Shown: positions 1 to 9,447 of the stretch, one piece after another
Layout: every line of letters starts with the position of its first letter
How positions within the stretch are numbered: position 1 is the stretch's first letter
Notes under the pieces: model-generated
What the model was told of the DNA's origin: nothing
Databases searched by the model: none
The model's input: only the letters and a program-made list of their open reading frames with translations
Assembly: GCA_016699445.1 (NCBI GenBank)
Contig: CP064976.1
Coordinates: forward strand, 434,001-498,000
Source: Deltaproteobacteria bacterium
Lineage (GTDB): Bacteria > UBA10199 > JACPAL01 > GCA-016699445
Direction: 5' to 3'
Length of the DNA: 64,000 nt
Position numbers and translations under genes: made by a program

Positions 1-1
1 C

Positions 2-103
2 AAAGAATCAGCTCTTGCTTTGGGAGCCGAAGATTTTACGTTGATTCCATCCCTCAATTCATCACCCACTTGGGTAAAAACTGTCGCTTCTATTTTAAAA
101 TAA
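2..103 (+). CDS. Response regulator receiver domain, C-terminal end (partial)
   Basis: An open frame enters from the left edge and stops at TAA 101-103, giving 33 residues. The pattern ALALGAEDF followed by a hydrophobic helix (VKTVASIL) is the usual end of a CheY-like receiver: the loop after alpha-4, beta-5 and helix alpha-5. The conserved lysine of the usual K-P pair is not evident (IPS is found there). Too little is present to say whether this is a stand-alone receiver or the tail of a hybrid kinase. Confidence 0.5.
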   Translation, partial: KESALALGAEDFTLIPSLNSSPTWVKTVASILK

Positions 104-482
104 GTTTTAAATTCAGTGTTTCTTTTGACACAAAAATGAGCGCGCTCTGTGTCAAACAGCTCAAGAGATTTATTAATTTTCGTCATTTTTCATCACAGGA
201 CTGCCAGATACTAAGCAATTTTTGGCAGTTTGAACATAGTCTTAAGTGTCAGGTTAATCAAAAACCAACCTAGTCTTATGAAATAATTTTGGTTATTTTT
301 TCCTCAATAATTTTTTCTTCATTTTTTCAATAATCGGATCAGATGGTCTCATCTTTGCCTATACCAGCCCCTGGGTAGACGGGATTTGAGATTCTGCGCA
401 TGTGCTGGATCTCTATCTCTCAAATAATTTTTTATCACTCTCAGGAATTTTTAAAATTCCGAGAGACAAAGGGGAGGTACAT
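104..482. other. Intergenic region before the beta-helix gene
   Basis: No convincing gene is seen in these roughly 380 bases; a 67-codon open frame at 70-273 lacks a ribosome site and family resemblance. The stretch is AT-rich, holds an inverted repeat at 124-156, and ends in a strong ribosome site (GGGGAGG, 470-476) for the gene starting at 483. No clear promoter could be assigned. Confidence 0.5.
124..156. repeat. Inverted repeat, 9-bp perfect arms
   Basis: TTTGACACA at 124-132 pairs with TGTGTCAAA at 148-156 around a 15-nt loop that itself contains the palindrome GAGCGCGCTC (138-147). No T-tract follows, so an operator or RNA hairpin is more likely than a terminator. Function unknown. Confidence 0.4.
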
Positions 483-3400
483 ATGCGCAATCCTTTTAAG
501 TGGCGCTTTTTAGGGGCTGTCTTTCTTTCTTTACTAGCCCTGTCACAGGAAGCTCGTGCCGGAACTTTAGATTTATTCCCATCAAAAGCAGACCCTTCCA
601 TTAGGCGTGGAGAGTCTTTTTCGGGAAGTATCACCGTGGGCACGGCTACCGGAGCGCTCACCAAACCGGTAAGTTATTCTTTCACCGTTCCCACTGGTGT
701 CAAAGGAGTCACCGCTACTTTTTCTCCTAACAATACAACTAGTCGCACAGTTAATTTCACTATTTCGGCATCAGCTACGGCCACTCTGGGATGGAAGGAT
801 GGTTATTATGTAAAAGCCACTCAGGGCACTACAACTAATCGCTTTAAAATGGACATCGATATTCTTCCAGTCGCCACCACAACCATGAGCCTCAACCCGT
901 CTACAGCTACCTATACGTCAATGGTTGGAACAGCACCCTCCGCCCAATCTTTTACTCTGAGCAATACAGGAGGTGCACCTGCTACCCTCACAAAGCTTGT
1001 TTTAGCTGGCACCAACGCAAGCCTGTTTTCTTTTCAAAACAATAATTGTAACGGCAAGATAGTTGCCGCAGGCGCTTCATGCACTTTTGGAGTTTCAGCA
1101 GCAGCTCCTACAGCAGCTCTCAATTACATAGCTAACGTCACTGTACAGTCACCTAATGTTCCTACCAGTCCTGTTTTAAATCTCTCTCTTTTGGGAGCTG
1201 ATTATCGTATCAGTAGCAGCTCTACAAATTTCAACATCACTCAAGGACATTCAGACACAAGCACCATCAATATTAGTCGTACCAACATGAATGGGGTTGT
1301 CTCCTTAGCGCTGGGAAATGCACCAGAGGGAGTCAGTGCGACATTTACACCAAACAACACTACAGAAAGCATCAGCACAATGCTATTGGCCGTATCAAAT
1401 ACAGTTCCAGCCAATACCTATCAAATGACAGTCAATTCAGTTTCTGGAACAAGAAGCTCAAGCATTCCTCTGACTCTCACTGTTGCTGAAGCCCCTCCCC
1501 CTCCTCCTCCTGACCCAACACCTACGGATACAACGGGATCCTACTTCCAATTTTATCTTCAAAGAGATTTTGACCAATCAGCTTCATGGACAACACCTAT
1601 TGAAATGGATTGGTATTCCAATTCAGCACCGGTTTATTTCTCGGCAGTTGATCTGGATCCAGCCAGTGGTTTGACTGTTACAGTCACACCAGCCCCTGTG
1701 ACTAAAAACTCAATCAACCCGACTGTTAATTTCAACCTCGCCTCAAGTGGTGTGGATGGCTATTATACATTTATTCTACGCGCTAACGCTGGTGGGGTTG
1801 TGATCGATCAACCCATGGAAGTCACACTTCACCATACAACAAATACCTCTCCAGCTCCTGTTTCCAGTAGCACCGGAGACACCTCTGGAAGCACACCTAC
1901 AGTCGAAATCAGCAGTACCAGCACACCATTAAGCGCCCCTGTTGTTTTTTCAGATCCTATCATCGCACCACTCTCTAGCGGAACAACTAGCTCTGGAACA
2001 ACAACCAGCACGACCACAAGCTCCAGCAGCAGTTCTACACAAATATCTGTCAGCTCTACAGCCACCAATCTTACAGCCATCAATCAGGATCGTTATGATA
2101 TCGGGAATCCAACACTCACGACTATTTATATGAGTCCATCTGGAAGTGATACCAACAATGGATTGGATATCGGGAAACCTATCAAATCTCTTAACTCCTT
2201 AGGTGGGCGTATTCGATCCTTAGAAGGCATCACAGGTGTTGATCAGGTATTCACCCTCTCGCGTACTGGTTATCAAATCATTCTCTTGCCAGGCACATAC
2301 CCTGATGAACAACGCAGTCACATTATGGATAATATCCATGGAACAGATCAATACCCTATCATCATCCGATCCAGCACAGGAAATCGAAGTGATGTTGTCG
2401 TCAAAACAGATCTCGAGTTTGACGGAAACTCACACATTTATCTGATGGACTTCACGATTTCTCGCGCTGGTGATGTATTACACTTTGGTCACTCAGATCA
2501 TATGTTGGCAAGAAACATGATTCTCAATGGAGTAGGCGGAGCTCATGATATGTTCAAGGTTAACCAATCCCAATATGTGTATCTGGAAGATTCTGATCTG
2601 CAAGGAGCCGATGACAATACTGTCGACTGGGTTTCAGTGCAGACAGGCCGTATGATTGGGAATAAAATCCACAATTCCCAAGACTGGTGCGCCTATGTCA
2701 AAGGTGGTTCGGCCTATATCGTCATTGAAAACAACGAAATGTTTGGCTGCGGAACCGGTGGTTTCACAACAGGTCAAGGAACCGGATTTGAATATATGGT
2801 TGCTCCTTGGCTTAATTACGAAACCTATGACGTGAAGGTTGTAAACAATATCATCCACGACGTTCAGGGTGCTGGATTAGGAGCTCAAGGAAGCTTCAAC
2901 ACTCTGTTTGCCTACAATACATTGTATAAAGTGGGCGATAGCACTTACCACTGGGGACGTACTCAGGCTTTTGAGATTCTGCATGGTGGACGCGAGTGCG
3001 ATCATGATTCAGATCCTTTGTTAAAAGGACATTGCGATGCCAATCTGTCTTCAGGAGGTTGGGGACAAGCCTACTCCTCAAGCGCTGTAGTTCCTATCCC
3101 CACCAAGAACATCTATATCTTCAACAACATCATCTACAACCCAGACGGTTACAATACCGTCAACACGGTGTTTAATGTTGAAAATCCTGCGACATCCTAC
3201 CCTGCTAGCTCAAATATCCCCTCTCCATCCAAAGCGGATGAAAACGTGATCATCAAAGGAAACCTGATTTATGTTCATGCATGGCCAGGTGAAGTGTTCA
3301 GTATCTTCTCACAGGCTAATGGATGTTCTTCTTCCAACCCCACGTGTAATGAGAAACAGGTAATAGCTGACAACACAATCAATACTCTTGTTCCTCAACT

Positions 3401-3629
3401 TGCATCTCCTGCAGCCGGCAACTTCCGACCCGTAGCCAGTAGTAATGTGTTTTCTGTCCCAACATACACTATTCCTGATTTTGATTGGAATAATGTTCCC
3501 ACATTAACCTACCCTGCACCGGTGAGTTATCAGGCTGTACCTACAGGAACTCTTTCTAATAATGTTCCTGTTGACCGAACAGGGGCTTCAAGAAATGGAG
3601 CGAGTACTGTCGGAGCTTACGTACAATAA
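483..3629 (+). CDS. Large secreted protein: Ig-like domains plus right-handed beta-helix
   Basis: About 1048 residues. ATG 483 is chosen over an upstream ATG at 402 because GGGGAGG lies 6 nt before it and because it opens a signal peptide (basic start, hydrophobic core, cleavage near SQEARA). Residues 30-330 are Thr/Ser-rich beta repeats; the part around ASLFSFQNNNCNGKI...CTF resembles the 'choice-of-anchor D' type of bacterial Ig-like domain. A proline linker (PPPPPPDPTPT) follows, then another Ig-like domain, a Ser/Thr-rich linker, and from about residue 545 (YMSPSGSDTNNG) a parallel beta-helix with repeated N-x-I/F ladders. Such proteins are usually extracellular polysaccharide lyases or adhesins. 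No catalytic residues could be assigned and no sorting signal was recognised. Confidence 0.8.
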   Translation: MRNPFKWRFLGAVFLSLLALSQEARAGTLDLFPSKADPSIRRGESFSGSITVGTATGALTKPVSYSFTVPTGVKGVTATFSPNNTTSRTVNFTISASATATLGWKDGYYVKATQGTTTNRFKMDIDILPVATTTMSLNPSTATYTSMVGTAPSAQSFTLSNTGGAPATLTKLVLAGTNASLFSFQNNNCNGKIVAAGASCTFGVSAAAPTAALNYIANVTVQSPNVPTSPVLNLSLLGADYRISSSSTNFNITQGHSDTSTINISRTNMNGVVSLALGNAPEGVSATFTPNNTTESISTMLLAVSNTVPANTYQMTVNSVSGTRSSSIPLTLTVAEAPPPPPPDPTPTDTTGSYFQFYLQRDFDQSASWTTPIEMDWYSNSAPVYFSAVDLDPASGLTVTVTPAPVTKNSINPTVNFNLASSGVDGYYTFILRANAGGVVIDQPMEVTLHHTTNTSPAPVSSSTGDTSGSTPTVEISSTSTPLSAPVVFSDPIIAPLSSGTTSSGTTTSTTTSSSSSSTQISVSSTATNLTAINQDRYDIGNPTLTTIYMSPSGSDTNNGLDIGKPIKSLNSLGGRIRSLEGITGVDQVFTLSRTGYQIILLPGTYPDEQRSHIMDNIHGTDQYPIIIRSSTGNRSDVVVKTDLEFDGNSHIYLMDFTISRAGDVLHFGHSDHMLARNMILNGVGGAHDMFKVNQSQYVYLEDSDLQGADDNTVDWVSVQTGRMIGNKIHNSQDWCAYVKGGSAYIVIENNEMFGCGTGGFTTGQGTGFEYMVAPWLNYETYDVKVVNNIIHDVQGAGLGAQGSFNTLFAYNTLYKVGDSTYHWGRTQAFEILHGGRECDHDSDPLLKGHCDANLSSGGWGQAYSSSAVVPIPTKNIYIFNNIIYNPDGYNTVNTVFNVENPATSYPASSNIPSPSKADENVIIKGNLIYVHAWPGEVFSIFSQANGCSSSNPTCNEKQVIADNTINTLVPQLASPAAGNFRPVASSNVFSVPTYTIPDFDWNNVPTLTYPAPVSYQAVPTGTLSNNVPVDRTGASRNGASTVGAYVQ

Positions 3630-3652
3630 CCTCCTTATAGTAGAAAGACAAA

Positions 3653-3686
3653 ATCCCCCCGGAGTAGAGCCGGGGGGATTTTTTTG
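3653..3686. terminator. Rho-independent terminator, probably bidirectional
   Basis: AATCCCCCCGG and CCGGGGGGATT form an 11-bp GC-rich stem around a 7-nt loop, followed by a T-tract. It lies between convergent genes ending at 3629 (+) and 3694 (-); read on the minus strand the stem is followed by only a short T run. Confidence 0.85.
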
Positions 3687-3693
3687 TCATTAT

Positions 3694-4482
3694 TTAAACA
3701 CAAAACAAGATATCTAAACGGTAGAATAAGAAATAAAACTGCCTGAGCACATCGAATTCAGGTAATGCTTTGATCCAAGCCTCCCGACTTTCAAAGTAAA
3801 TTTCCGGAAGCTTTTTCCCTACTAAATCCTGAGGACGACACACTAAAACCTTCAGAGGATCGTTTTGCAAAATACGTGATCTTTCATTTCTCCAACATTC
3901 AGAATAGCGGTCAAAATAATCTTCTCCTGATTTTTGGAGCTGACTTAAAGCTGAGACCAACGTTTGAAGCCTTCTTCTAAATGCAGGATCGGAATAGATA
4001 GGATGGTAGGGAGTTAATTCTCTGACAAAAGCCTTTTCTTCACCACGACACAAAGAGGACATTTTTTCCAAAGCTTGTTGAGCATCCCCCTGATAAGCAC
4101 AGACGATCATTTCCCACTGATCAAGCATGATATCAGCAGGATTCTCACGCTGTGCCAGATACTGACGTAAACTCCTCAAATATCCAAACTCTGAAAGAGA
4201 AATCACAGCCTTAATCACTTGATGACATAAAGGCTTATCTAATCGCTGATCATTGGTCCTGACTAAAAATGGCACTGGCAACCAAGGATGATTAATACTT
4301 GTATAGCGTAAACACTGTGCCAACACATGCGAATCCCATAAAGCTTTCCAGTCAATGTCTGTGACAGGAGGCAATAGATTAGTCCTTTTAAGAGAATCTG
4401 AAGAAACTAAAACTTCAGGACTCACACCCCTCACATGACCTCCAAGAGACAATCCTAAAAAAATACAATCGGGCAAGCTCAT
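3694..4482 (-). CDS. Uncharacterised paralogue family member 1
   Basis: 262 residues, no recognised domain, no signal peptide or membrane segment. It is homologous by eye to the next upstream gene (4479-5683): both carry the block SRE-x4-ALP-x2-DVLR(Q/K)FYFLF, here at the extreme C-terminus, and a block resembling IYSDPAFRRRLQT. It is therefore shorter at the C-terminus than its paralogue, which continues for about 90 residues. Its start overlaps the upstream stop by 4 nt, so it is translationally coupled as the last gene of an operon beginning at 7093. Helical and cytoplasmic-looking; function unknown. Confidence 0.7.
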   Translation of the reverse strand: MSLPDCIFLGLSLGGHVRGVSPEVLVSSDSLKRTNLLPPVTDIDWKALWDSHVLAQCLRYTSINHPWLPVPFLVRTNDQRLDKPLCHQVIKAVISLSEFGYLRSLRQYLAQRENPADIMLDQWEMIVCAYQGDAQQALEKMSSLCRGEEKAFVRELTPYHPIYSDPAFRRRLQTLVSALSQLQKSGEDYFDRYSECWRNERSRILQNDPLKVLVCRPQDLVGKKLPEIYFESREAWIKALPEFDVLRQFYFLFYRLDILFCV

Positions 4483-5683
4483 GATCTCCTCTTGGATTTT
4501 AAGATATTAAATTTGTCACGGAGATAATAAGAATAGGGAAATTGAAGCAGCAATTTTTCATACTTTGCCAAAGCCTCATCAACAAGAGAACAACGTTCAC
4601 TATACTCCGCTTCCACGAGCTCTCTGTCGGTGTCAGAAAGTAATTTTAAAAATTCTGTTTCTTCAGTATTTAATTCCGCTTTTAGATCATCAATACCCGT
4701 AATCCGAGCTCCAATCTCTCGTTCATGAAAAATTCTTTCTACACCCGTACGTACCGATCGTTCATCTTCAAAAGCTAAATTGACAGACACATCTGAAAAA
4801 TTTCTTTTTAGAATTTCTTTATTCTTCATGATTCTTTTAAATAAAAAATAAAACTTCCTCAAAACATCTCCAGAAGGCAATGCTCCCATAATCTCTTCTC
4901 TACTTTTCAGATAAGAATCTATTTCCAACCGAGACTTAGGGTGATTTTGTAAAAACTCTTCTTCTCTTTGTCTTAGAAAAATACACTCACAAGGCAGATG
5001 TGGGAGATCTGCCTGGATCAATCGATTCAAAGGCTCGCAGGAAAGAATCTTCTTATAAACTCGAGCCCAAGAGGCAGCATAATCTGATACAGAAACTGCT
5101 GTAGTACATGGATAAAACTCAGCTTCAAAATCTTCTAACACACTCATTAGTCTTTTGAGTGATGTTTGAAAAGGCTCTGATCGATACATAGCCAGCTGGG
5201 GAAGAAGAAGCTTTTCGACATAATCCGCATGGAGATGAGGATTTTTTGTTATTTTTTCAATCACCACTTCCAGGTCCTTCTCAATACCACCTAAAAAATC
5301 ACCAATCAAAGGTGCCATTGATAAAAAATCCTGGAGATAGGGATTTTTCCACACGACTCAAAACAACAGGCCACACCCCAAATGATTCCATGACGATAAA
5401 GAGTCTCCAAAGTCTCTCGGAGCGAATCCACTGGAGACGATACCTCAGAGTCAGATACATTGGGAGGATCTACAAAAAAAATCCCCACACTTCCGGGCTT
5501 TTCCTTTAGATAAGAAGTCGCTACTTGAGCAAAAAAATCTGGGCTTAAAAAATGATCATTGATTGTAAGAAGAAGTCTTCCCTCTTCCACAGCCTTACAC
5601 AAAGACGCCTGATCTTCCAGACGCACACCTGCTAAACATTGACCAAAAGAGAGCAAATCTAAATTTACAGAACCTGAAACCAT
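4479..5683 (-). CDS. Uncharacterised paralogue family member 2 (frameshifted)
   Basis: Two frames, 5306-5683 (125 codons) and 4479-5354 (291 codons), join into one protein of about 400 residues if one A is added to the A5 run at 5344-5348 (minus strand GGAAAAATCCC). The junction then reads SCGKNPYLQDF and lines up with ENPADIM of the neighbouring paralogue, and the whole length aligns, supporting one gene. Blocks shared with members 1 and 3: MYRSEPF near the middle, SREEIMGALP-x2-DVLRKFYFLF, and a C-terminal TPR-like helix pair (QFPYSYYLRDKFNIL). No function can be assigned. It follows the 5687-7093 gene by 3 nt. Confidence 0.7.
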
Positions 5684-5686
5684 CTT

Positions 5687-7093
5687 TTAACCTAACGCCT
5701 GTGAAGCTTGAAACTTTACCCGATATTGGTCGTATAATTCTCTTAAATAAAATGACTGTGGGTAGTATTTAAGGATTCCCTTCAAAGATAGCTCTATAGC
5801 CCGAAAAGGTGGGATAGGTTCCTTCATTTTTTTTTCAACACATTGAAGCAAAACTTCCTCAGGACTCATGACTGGTAATAAGTCTTCGTCTTCAATAGAT
5901 ACAGTATCACTTAAACCTTGAGAGGAATTATCGTCTAAAGAAACATTTTTTAAACGTTCTTGAAGATTTTTTCTCATTTCATAAAATCGATGAAATCGTT
6001 CAAAGAAAATACGTACAGGATGAGTTTCTTGAAATAGAGCACGGATAAGTTGAAACCTTTGATAGATCATTTTTTTAGAATGACGTATGGCCGATTCTTT
6101 TTCTCTATCTACAAACCAAAGCTCAGCATCTAAAGATATATGTCTCACGCGTGTCATTGAAGAGACATCCTGACTCTCTTCAAGACGATATGTCACTCCT
6201 GTTTGGTGTCGTAATTGAGTCACCTGATAGTCTGGGATTTCAACCAAAACTCTCAGCTCTGGAATCTTCCAAAGAATCTGAAACATCTCAGAAACACTTG
6301 GCTCATAAGTATTAAAAACGTCTTCTAGTTTCTTTGGATCGTTGATTCTTTTCATGTCTTGGTATTGCTTTAAAAGACAATCTAGAAATTCATTCCATGG
6401 TTGGATCTGACGACTAAACGAGTCTGAATGATAAAGAGAATAATATCCTAAAATACCCTGCTTTGTATCAGCTTGCGATTGATACAGTTGGGATAAATTT
6501 TGAAGCGCCACAGGATCTATGACTTCCTCAGGTGAAGAAGTTATCAATGCCCACTCATAAAGCCTCTTTGCCTGTGCAGAAGCATGCCGATTGGTCGATA
6601 TTTCTGCGAATAAAAGATCCGCGCCAGATTTTAAAATACCTACAGACTGCAAAGCTCTAAGTTGAAAAAAAAGAACTACACTTTCTGACATCACATCCAA
6701 ACACAAAAGAGACGGACTCAAAAAAGGAGCCAGTCGGACATTAAGAGTACCTGCCCCAATATCTCCCATATCATTGATAATCATCCTCACTTCTTCAAAG
6801 CGGGTCTTGTTCCACAAATCGCCATCTAAGCGAAGCTTACCAAAAAGCTGCTGACGCTTATCAGGCTGCGACTTTAAATACGCTCGAACATCCCTTAGGG
6901 CCTCCACATGAGTTGATAGAGAAGAAGTTGAAAGATCTTCCGTGATGAGGCCGCATGAATTCAAAAAGCCTGTCGCTTCACGAATCACACCTTCTTGAAT
7001 AGAAACAATGGAATCGGCTTGATCAAGAGTCCAAAAAACCTGCCCCAACCTAAGAAGGTCAAAGGGGCGTTGATAGTTAGGCAAAAAAGTCAT
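5687..7093 (-). CDS. Uncharacterised paralogue family member 3, operon leader
   Basis: 468 residues, mostly helical, without signal peptide. Resemblance to members 1 and 2 is clear in YSLYHSDSFSRQ (cf. HPIYSDPAFRRR), IPELRVLVEIPDYQ (cf. DPLKVLVCRPQDL) and the C-terminal helical pair YYPQSFYLRELYDQY (cf. QFPYSYYLRDKFNIL). This member has an acidic Ser-rich linker (SLDDNSSQGLSDTVSIEDEDL) before the C-terminal unit. ATG 7093 has no Shine-Dalgarno sequence. A promoter-like pair (GCACC, 17 nt, CGATAG) ends about 7 nt before it, so a near-leaderless mRNA is likely. First gene of a three-gene operon. Confidence 0.7.
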   Translation of the reverse strand: MTFLPNYQRPFDLLRLGQVFWTLDQADSIVSIQEGVIREATGFLNSCGLITEDLSTSSLSTHVEALRDVRAYLKSQPDKRQQLFGKLRLDGDLWNKTRFEEVRMIINDMGDIGAGTLNVRLAPFLSPSLLCLDVMSESVVLFFQLRALQSVGILKSGADLLFAEISTNRHASAQAKRLYEWALITSSPEEVIDPVALQNLSQLYQSQADTKQGILGYYSLYHSDSFSRQIQPWNEFLDCLLKQYQDMKRINDPKKLEDVFNTYEPSVSEMFQILWKIPELRVLVEIPDYQVTQLRHQTGVTYRLEESQDVSSMTRVRHISLDAELWFVDREKESAIRHSKKMIYQRFQLIRALFQETHPVRIFFERFHRFYEMRKNLQERLKNVSLDDNSSQGLSDTVSIEDEDLLPVMSPEEVLLQCVEKKMKEPIPPFRAIELSLKGILKYYPQSFYLRELYDQYRVKFQASQALG

Positions 7094-7100
7094 GCTGACC

Positions 7101-7128
7101 CTATCGACGGATACCCCAAAAAAGGTGC
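7101..7128 (-). promoter_or_regulatory. ECF-like promoter, copy 1
   Basis: On the minus strand GCACC (7128-7124) followed by TTTTTT, then CGATAG (7106-7101) 17 nt later; the CGA lies 13 nt before ATG 7093. The same arrangement recurs before genes at 13642, 19308, 21759, 28222 and 40217. The architecture resembles ECF sigma promoters (-35 with AAC-like core, -10 starting CG). Confidence 0.55.
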
Positions 7129-7139
7129 TAATTTTTTTC

Positions 7140-8294
7140 TTATTTCACAAAAAACTTCTGATACTCGGCCTGACAGGCATGACCTCTGGAAATTTCCATA
7201 GAGATTTCCTGAGGATGAAGAATTACTGAAGCAATCGTATCTGAAGTGGGATGATGACGACAAATAGTCCCTTCACTTCCAGTATCCATACCATTATGAT
7301 CGGATAAAAAATCTTTCAACTCAGATAGGGTCCAAGCCTTCGTGTTGACGGATAAATCATCACAGCGTTTTTGACGCTGCCAATTGTGTTCATGAATAAA
7401 AAGTCCCTCAAATGATTTGGGCGTTTTTTTCATATCAAATTTTGCTTCTTGAGGGATCTCAATAGTTTGAAGATCTTTCAATTGATACGCATTGAGCGTG
7501 AGCAAAAAATTATCCTGAGATTTACGCACTCCAAATTTATTTTGAGAAAATTCCAAAACACACATTCCTCCATGACGATCCATAATTGTCATCAGCGAAC
7601 CACAGCCAAAACGAATATTACGAGCAATAGAAATGGCATCATCCACAGAGTCACAAAGATCTAAGATTTCCTGAACCACCCATGAAGGGGGAATACCCGT
7701 ATCAAAATACCCCAAAGGCTCCTGGCTATAGGCATGATTCAACGTGACGGCGACACCTTTTTGATTAATCCCTGCAATAGCTCCAGCCAGTAAAGGATAC
7801 GTCATTTGAATAGAGGCATAGCCATCTTGAGGATTAGAACGTCTCACTAAAATCTGATCACGAAACATTTTTGGGAAATCATGATTATAAGCGATCAAGG
7901 GAGAACTATTCTGTGAATGCTCTTTTGCTACAGCCATGGATAAACACCCCATCACAAAATGAAACTGCGCTGCTGTAGTCTCAATACGAGCAATGCCAAT
8001 CAGGGTATGGACACTTACCCCCAACCCTTTGGCCAAGCCACAAAGTCTCTCCCATTGCCGTGGCAGCTGTTTTTTAAAAGCTGCAACCACAGGGAAACGA
8101 AGAGAGGCTCCTTGCAGATTAAATACTAATTTTAAAAATTGAGGCCCTGCTAAGCGAACGAGTGCGGGAACATACTCACTTGTCAGAAGAGTCTTAAATA
8201 TATCCGAAATTTGATCGCGAAGAAACTCTCCCTGATCCTGTCCCAACTCATAAAAAGAACCTGAACACGACACATCTAAAAAGCTTTTTTTCAT
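7140..8294 (-). CDS. C45-family autoproteolytic acyltransferase/amidase-like protein
   Basis: 384 residues. The sequence has the acyl-CoA:6-aminopenicillanate acyltransferase (peptidase C45, Ntn-hydrolase) pattern: an N-terminal helical segment with YELGQDQGEFLRDQ, then the probable autocleavage and nucleophile site MGCLSMAV near residue 139, where Cys would become the N-terminal nucleophile, followed by IAYNHDF and GAIAGINQKGVAVTLN. The family hydrolyses or transfers acyl groups on amides; substrate cannot be told. No clear signal peptide. It lies 46 nt upstream of the paralogue operon in the same direction, but that operon has its own promoter-like site. Confidence 0.75.
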   Translation of the reverse strand: MKKSFLDVSCSGSFYELGQDQGEFLRDQISDIFKTLLTSEYVPALVRLAGPQFLKLVFNLQGASLRFPVVAAFKKQLPRQWERLCGLAKGLGVSVHTLIGIARIETTAAQFHFVMGCLSMAVAKEHSQNSSPLIAYNHDFPKMFRDQILVRRSNPQDGYASIQMTYPLLAGAIAGINQKGVAVTLNHAYSQEPLGYFDTGIPPSWVVQEILDLCDSVDDAISIARNIRFGCGSLMTIMDRHGGMCVLEFSQNKFGVRKSQDNFLLTLNAYQLKDLQTIEIPQEAKFDMKKTPKSFEGLFIHEHNWQRQKRCDDLSVNTKAWTLSELKDFLSDHNGMDTGSEGTICRHHPTSDTIASVILHPQEISMEISRGHACQAEYQKFFVK

Positions 8295-8366
8295 ATTCTT
8301 GAGGACTTCCCACGATTCCCTCTAGGTAGCAAATCCAGACATGCCTGATGATCTTATTTTTACTGA

Positions 8367-8935
8367 CTAAGAAACCAAGGCTTTTTGAAGGAGTGTGTGT
8401 CCCTCGGGCGAATAAGAAATGGTCAGAGCCAGTCCCTTGGCTTTTTCAGACATTTTCACCAAGGTATTTTGCAAAATACGTATATACTTGTCCTCACCCC
8501 ATTCCGGAATATAGCCTTCAAACTTAATCTCCAAAAAAGCCAGACACAAAGCATCTTCTAATACCTGACCTTCCGGAAATGGCGAGACATCGCGATTCAT
8601 CATGATGGAACGAATTTTCTTCAAACGTTCAGGAGAAAAATTTTCCTCTCGAAGTTTTTTCTCCACAAAATCAGCGCTGAGCTTGGATTGAGCATAGCGG
8701 TATTCATGATATCCCTTACTTCCTTCAGGATATTTTTTCGAGGAATCTCCCAACGCTTCACCACATGTCCCCAAGAAGCAATCATCAAATCTTCTGAGGG
8801 ATTTTTCTCCAACTGATTCACCCAATGAACCACTCTTTCTGTAAACACAAAATCCTTAGCCCCTTCCATTCCACGAAAAATTTCTTTTCGAGGATCGGTA
8901 ACAAGAATAGCTTTAATATCTTCAATGATTTTCAT
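8367..8935 (-). CDS. DUF4202 family protein (frameshifted)
   Basis: Two overlapping frames, 8621-8959 and 8367-8825, join if one A is added to the A6 run at 8733-8738. The join gives WEIPRKKYPEGSKGYHEYR, which is the DUF4202 signature (RWEIPR-x-YPxGxxGYxxWR). The second half has SADFVEKKL and LEDALCLAFLEIKFEGY, also typical. ATG 8935 is chosen because GAGGGG lies just before it; it overlaps the upstream nucleotidyltransferase gene by 14 nt. The molecular function of DUF4202 is not known to me; its predicted helical, HD-like Glu/His pattern suggests an enzyme, which is inference. Confidence 0.75.
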
Positions 8936-9446
8936 TTTTCCCCTCAAACAATTCTTCAATCAAAAACTGGCTCTTAGGTGGTATGTGAAAGTGTGGATAA
9001 TACTTTTCTATTATTTTAAAAACAGATTTAGGCGCTTTAAGTTCGAGATACTTGATCAAATACTCTACGTCATCCTGATCATGAGTATCGTAGCGAGCAG
9101 CAATACATTTCATTGCTAACATATATTCAGCTTTGGGAGCCCAAACTCTTAAATGAGAATGGTCCAAAACAGTTTCTTTTGGTGGATCTGCGTGAAAATA
9201 AGCTTTGGCAGCATCATTGAGCCAATTTTTTTCCAAATGATTCTTTTTGGCCACTTTTTCAGAAGCTTTTCGAATAGCCTGAGTCGGTACAAAAATCGCA
9301 TCGACATCTTTCGTAGAAACCCTTGATTTAAAAACAAGACACATCACAGCACCACCACAAATACCAATTTCACCTTTGATATCTTGATGCGCAAGTTCTT
9401 CATTTAAATCTGAAAAAAGTTTTTTAATTTGTGTACGCGTCAACAT
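8922..9446 (-). CDS. DUF6036/AbiEii-like nucleotidyltransferase
   Basis: 174 residues. GEIGICGGAVMCL followed by STKDVDAIF is the nucleotidyltransferase pattern G-G/S...D-x-D, and the C-terminal part (YMLAMKCIAARYDTHDQDDVEYLIKYL) matches the helical end of DUF6036/AbiEii-type proteins. It begins 1 nt after the upstream XRE-family gene ends, a gene order typical of type IV-like AbiE/MenAT toxin-antitoxin pairs and of defence-linked nucleotidyltransferases. Whether it acts as a toxin on tRNA or serves housekeeping cannot be seen. It overlaps the downstream DUF4202 gene. Confidence 0.7.
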   Translation of the reverse strand: MLTRTQIKKLFSDLNEELAHQDIKGEIGICGGAVMCLVFKSRVSTKDVDAIFVPTQAIRKASEKVAKKNHLEKNWLNDAAKAYFHADPPKETVLDHSHLRVWAPKAEYMLAMKCIAARYDTHDQDDVEYLIKYLELKAPKSVFKIIEKYYPHFHIPPKSQFLIEELFEGKNENH

Positions 9447-9447
9447 A

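Noticed and set aside
413..664. Antisense reading frame within the beta-helix gene
   Set aside because: It is fully covered by the conserved plus-strand protein, with no ribosome site or family resemblance.
1829..2083. Val/Leu-rich antisense frame resembling a membrane protein
   Set aside because: It is the complement of the Ser/Thr-rich linker (low-complexity artefact).
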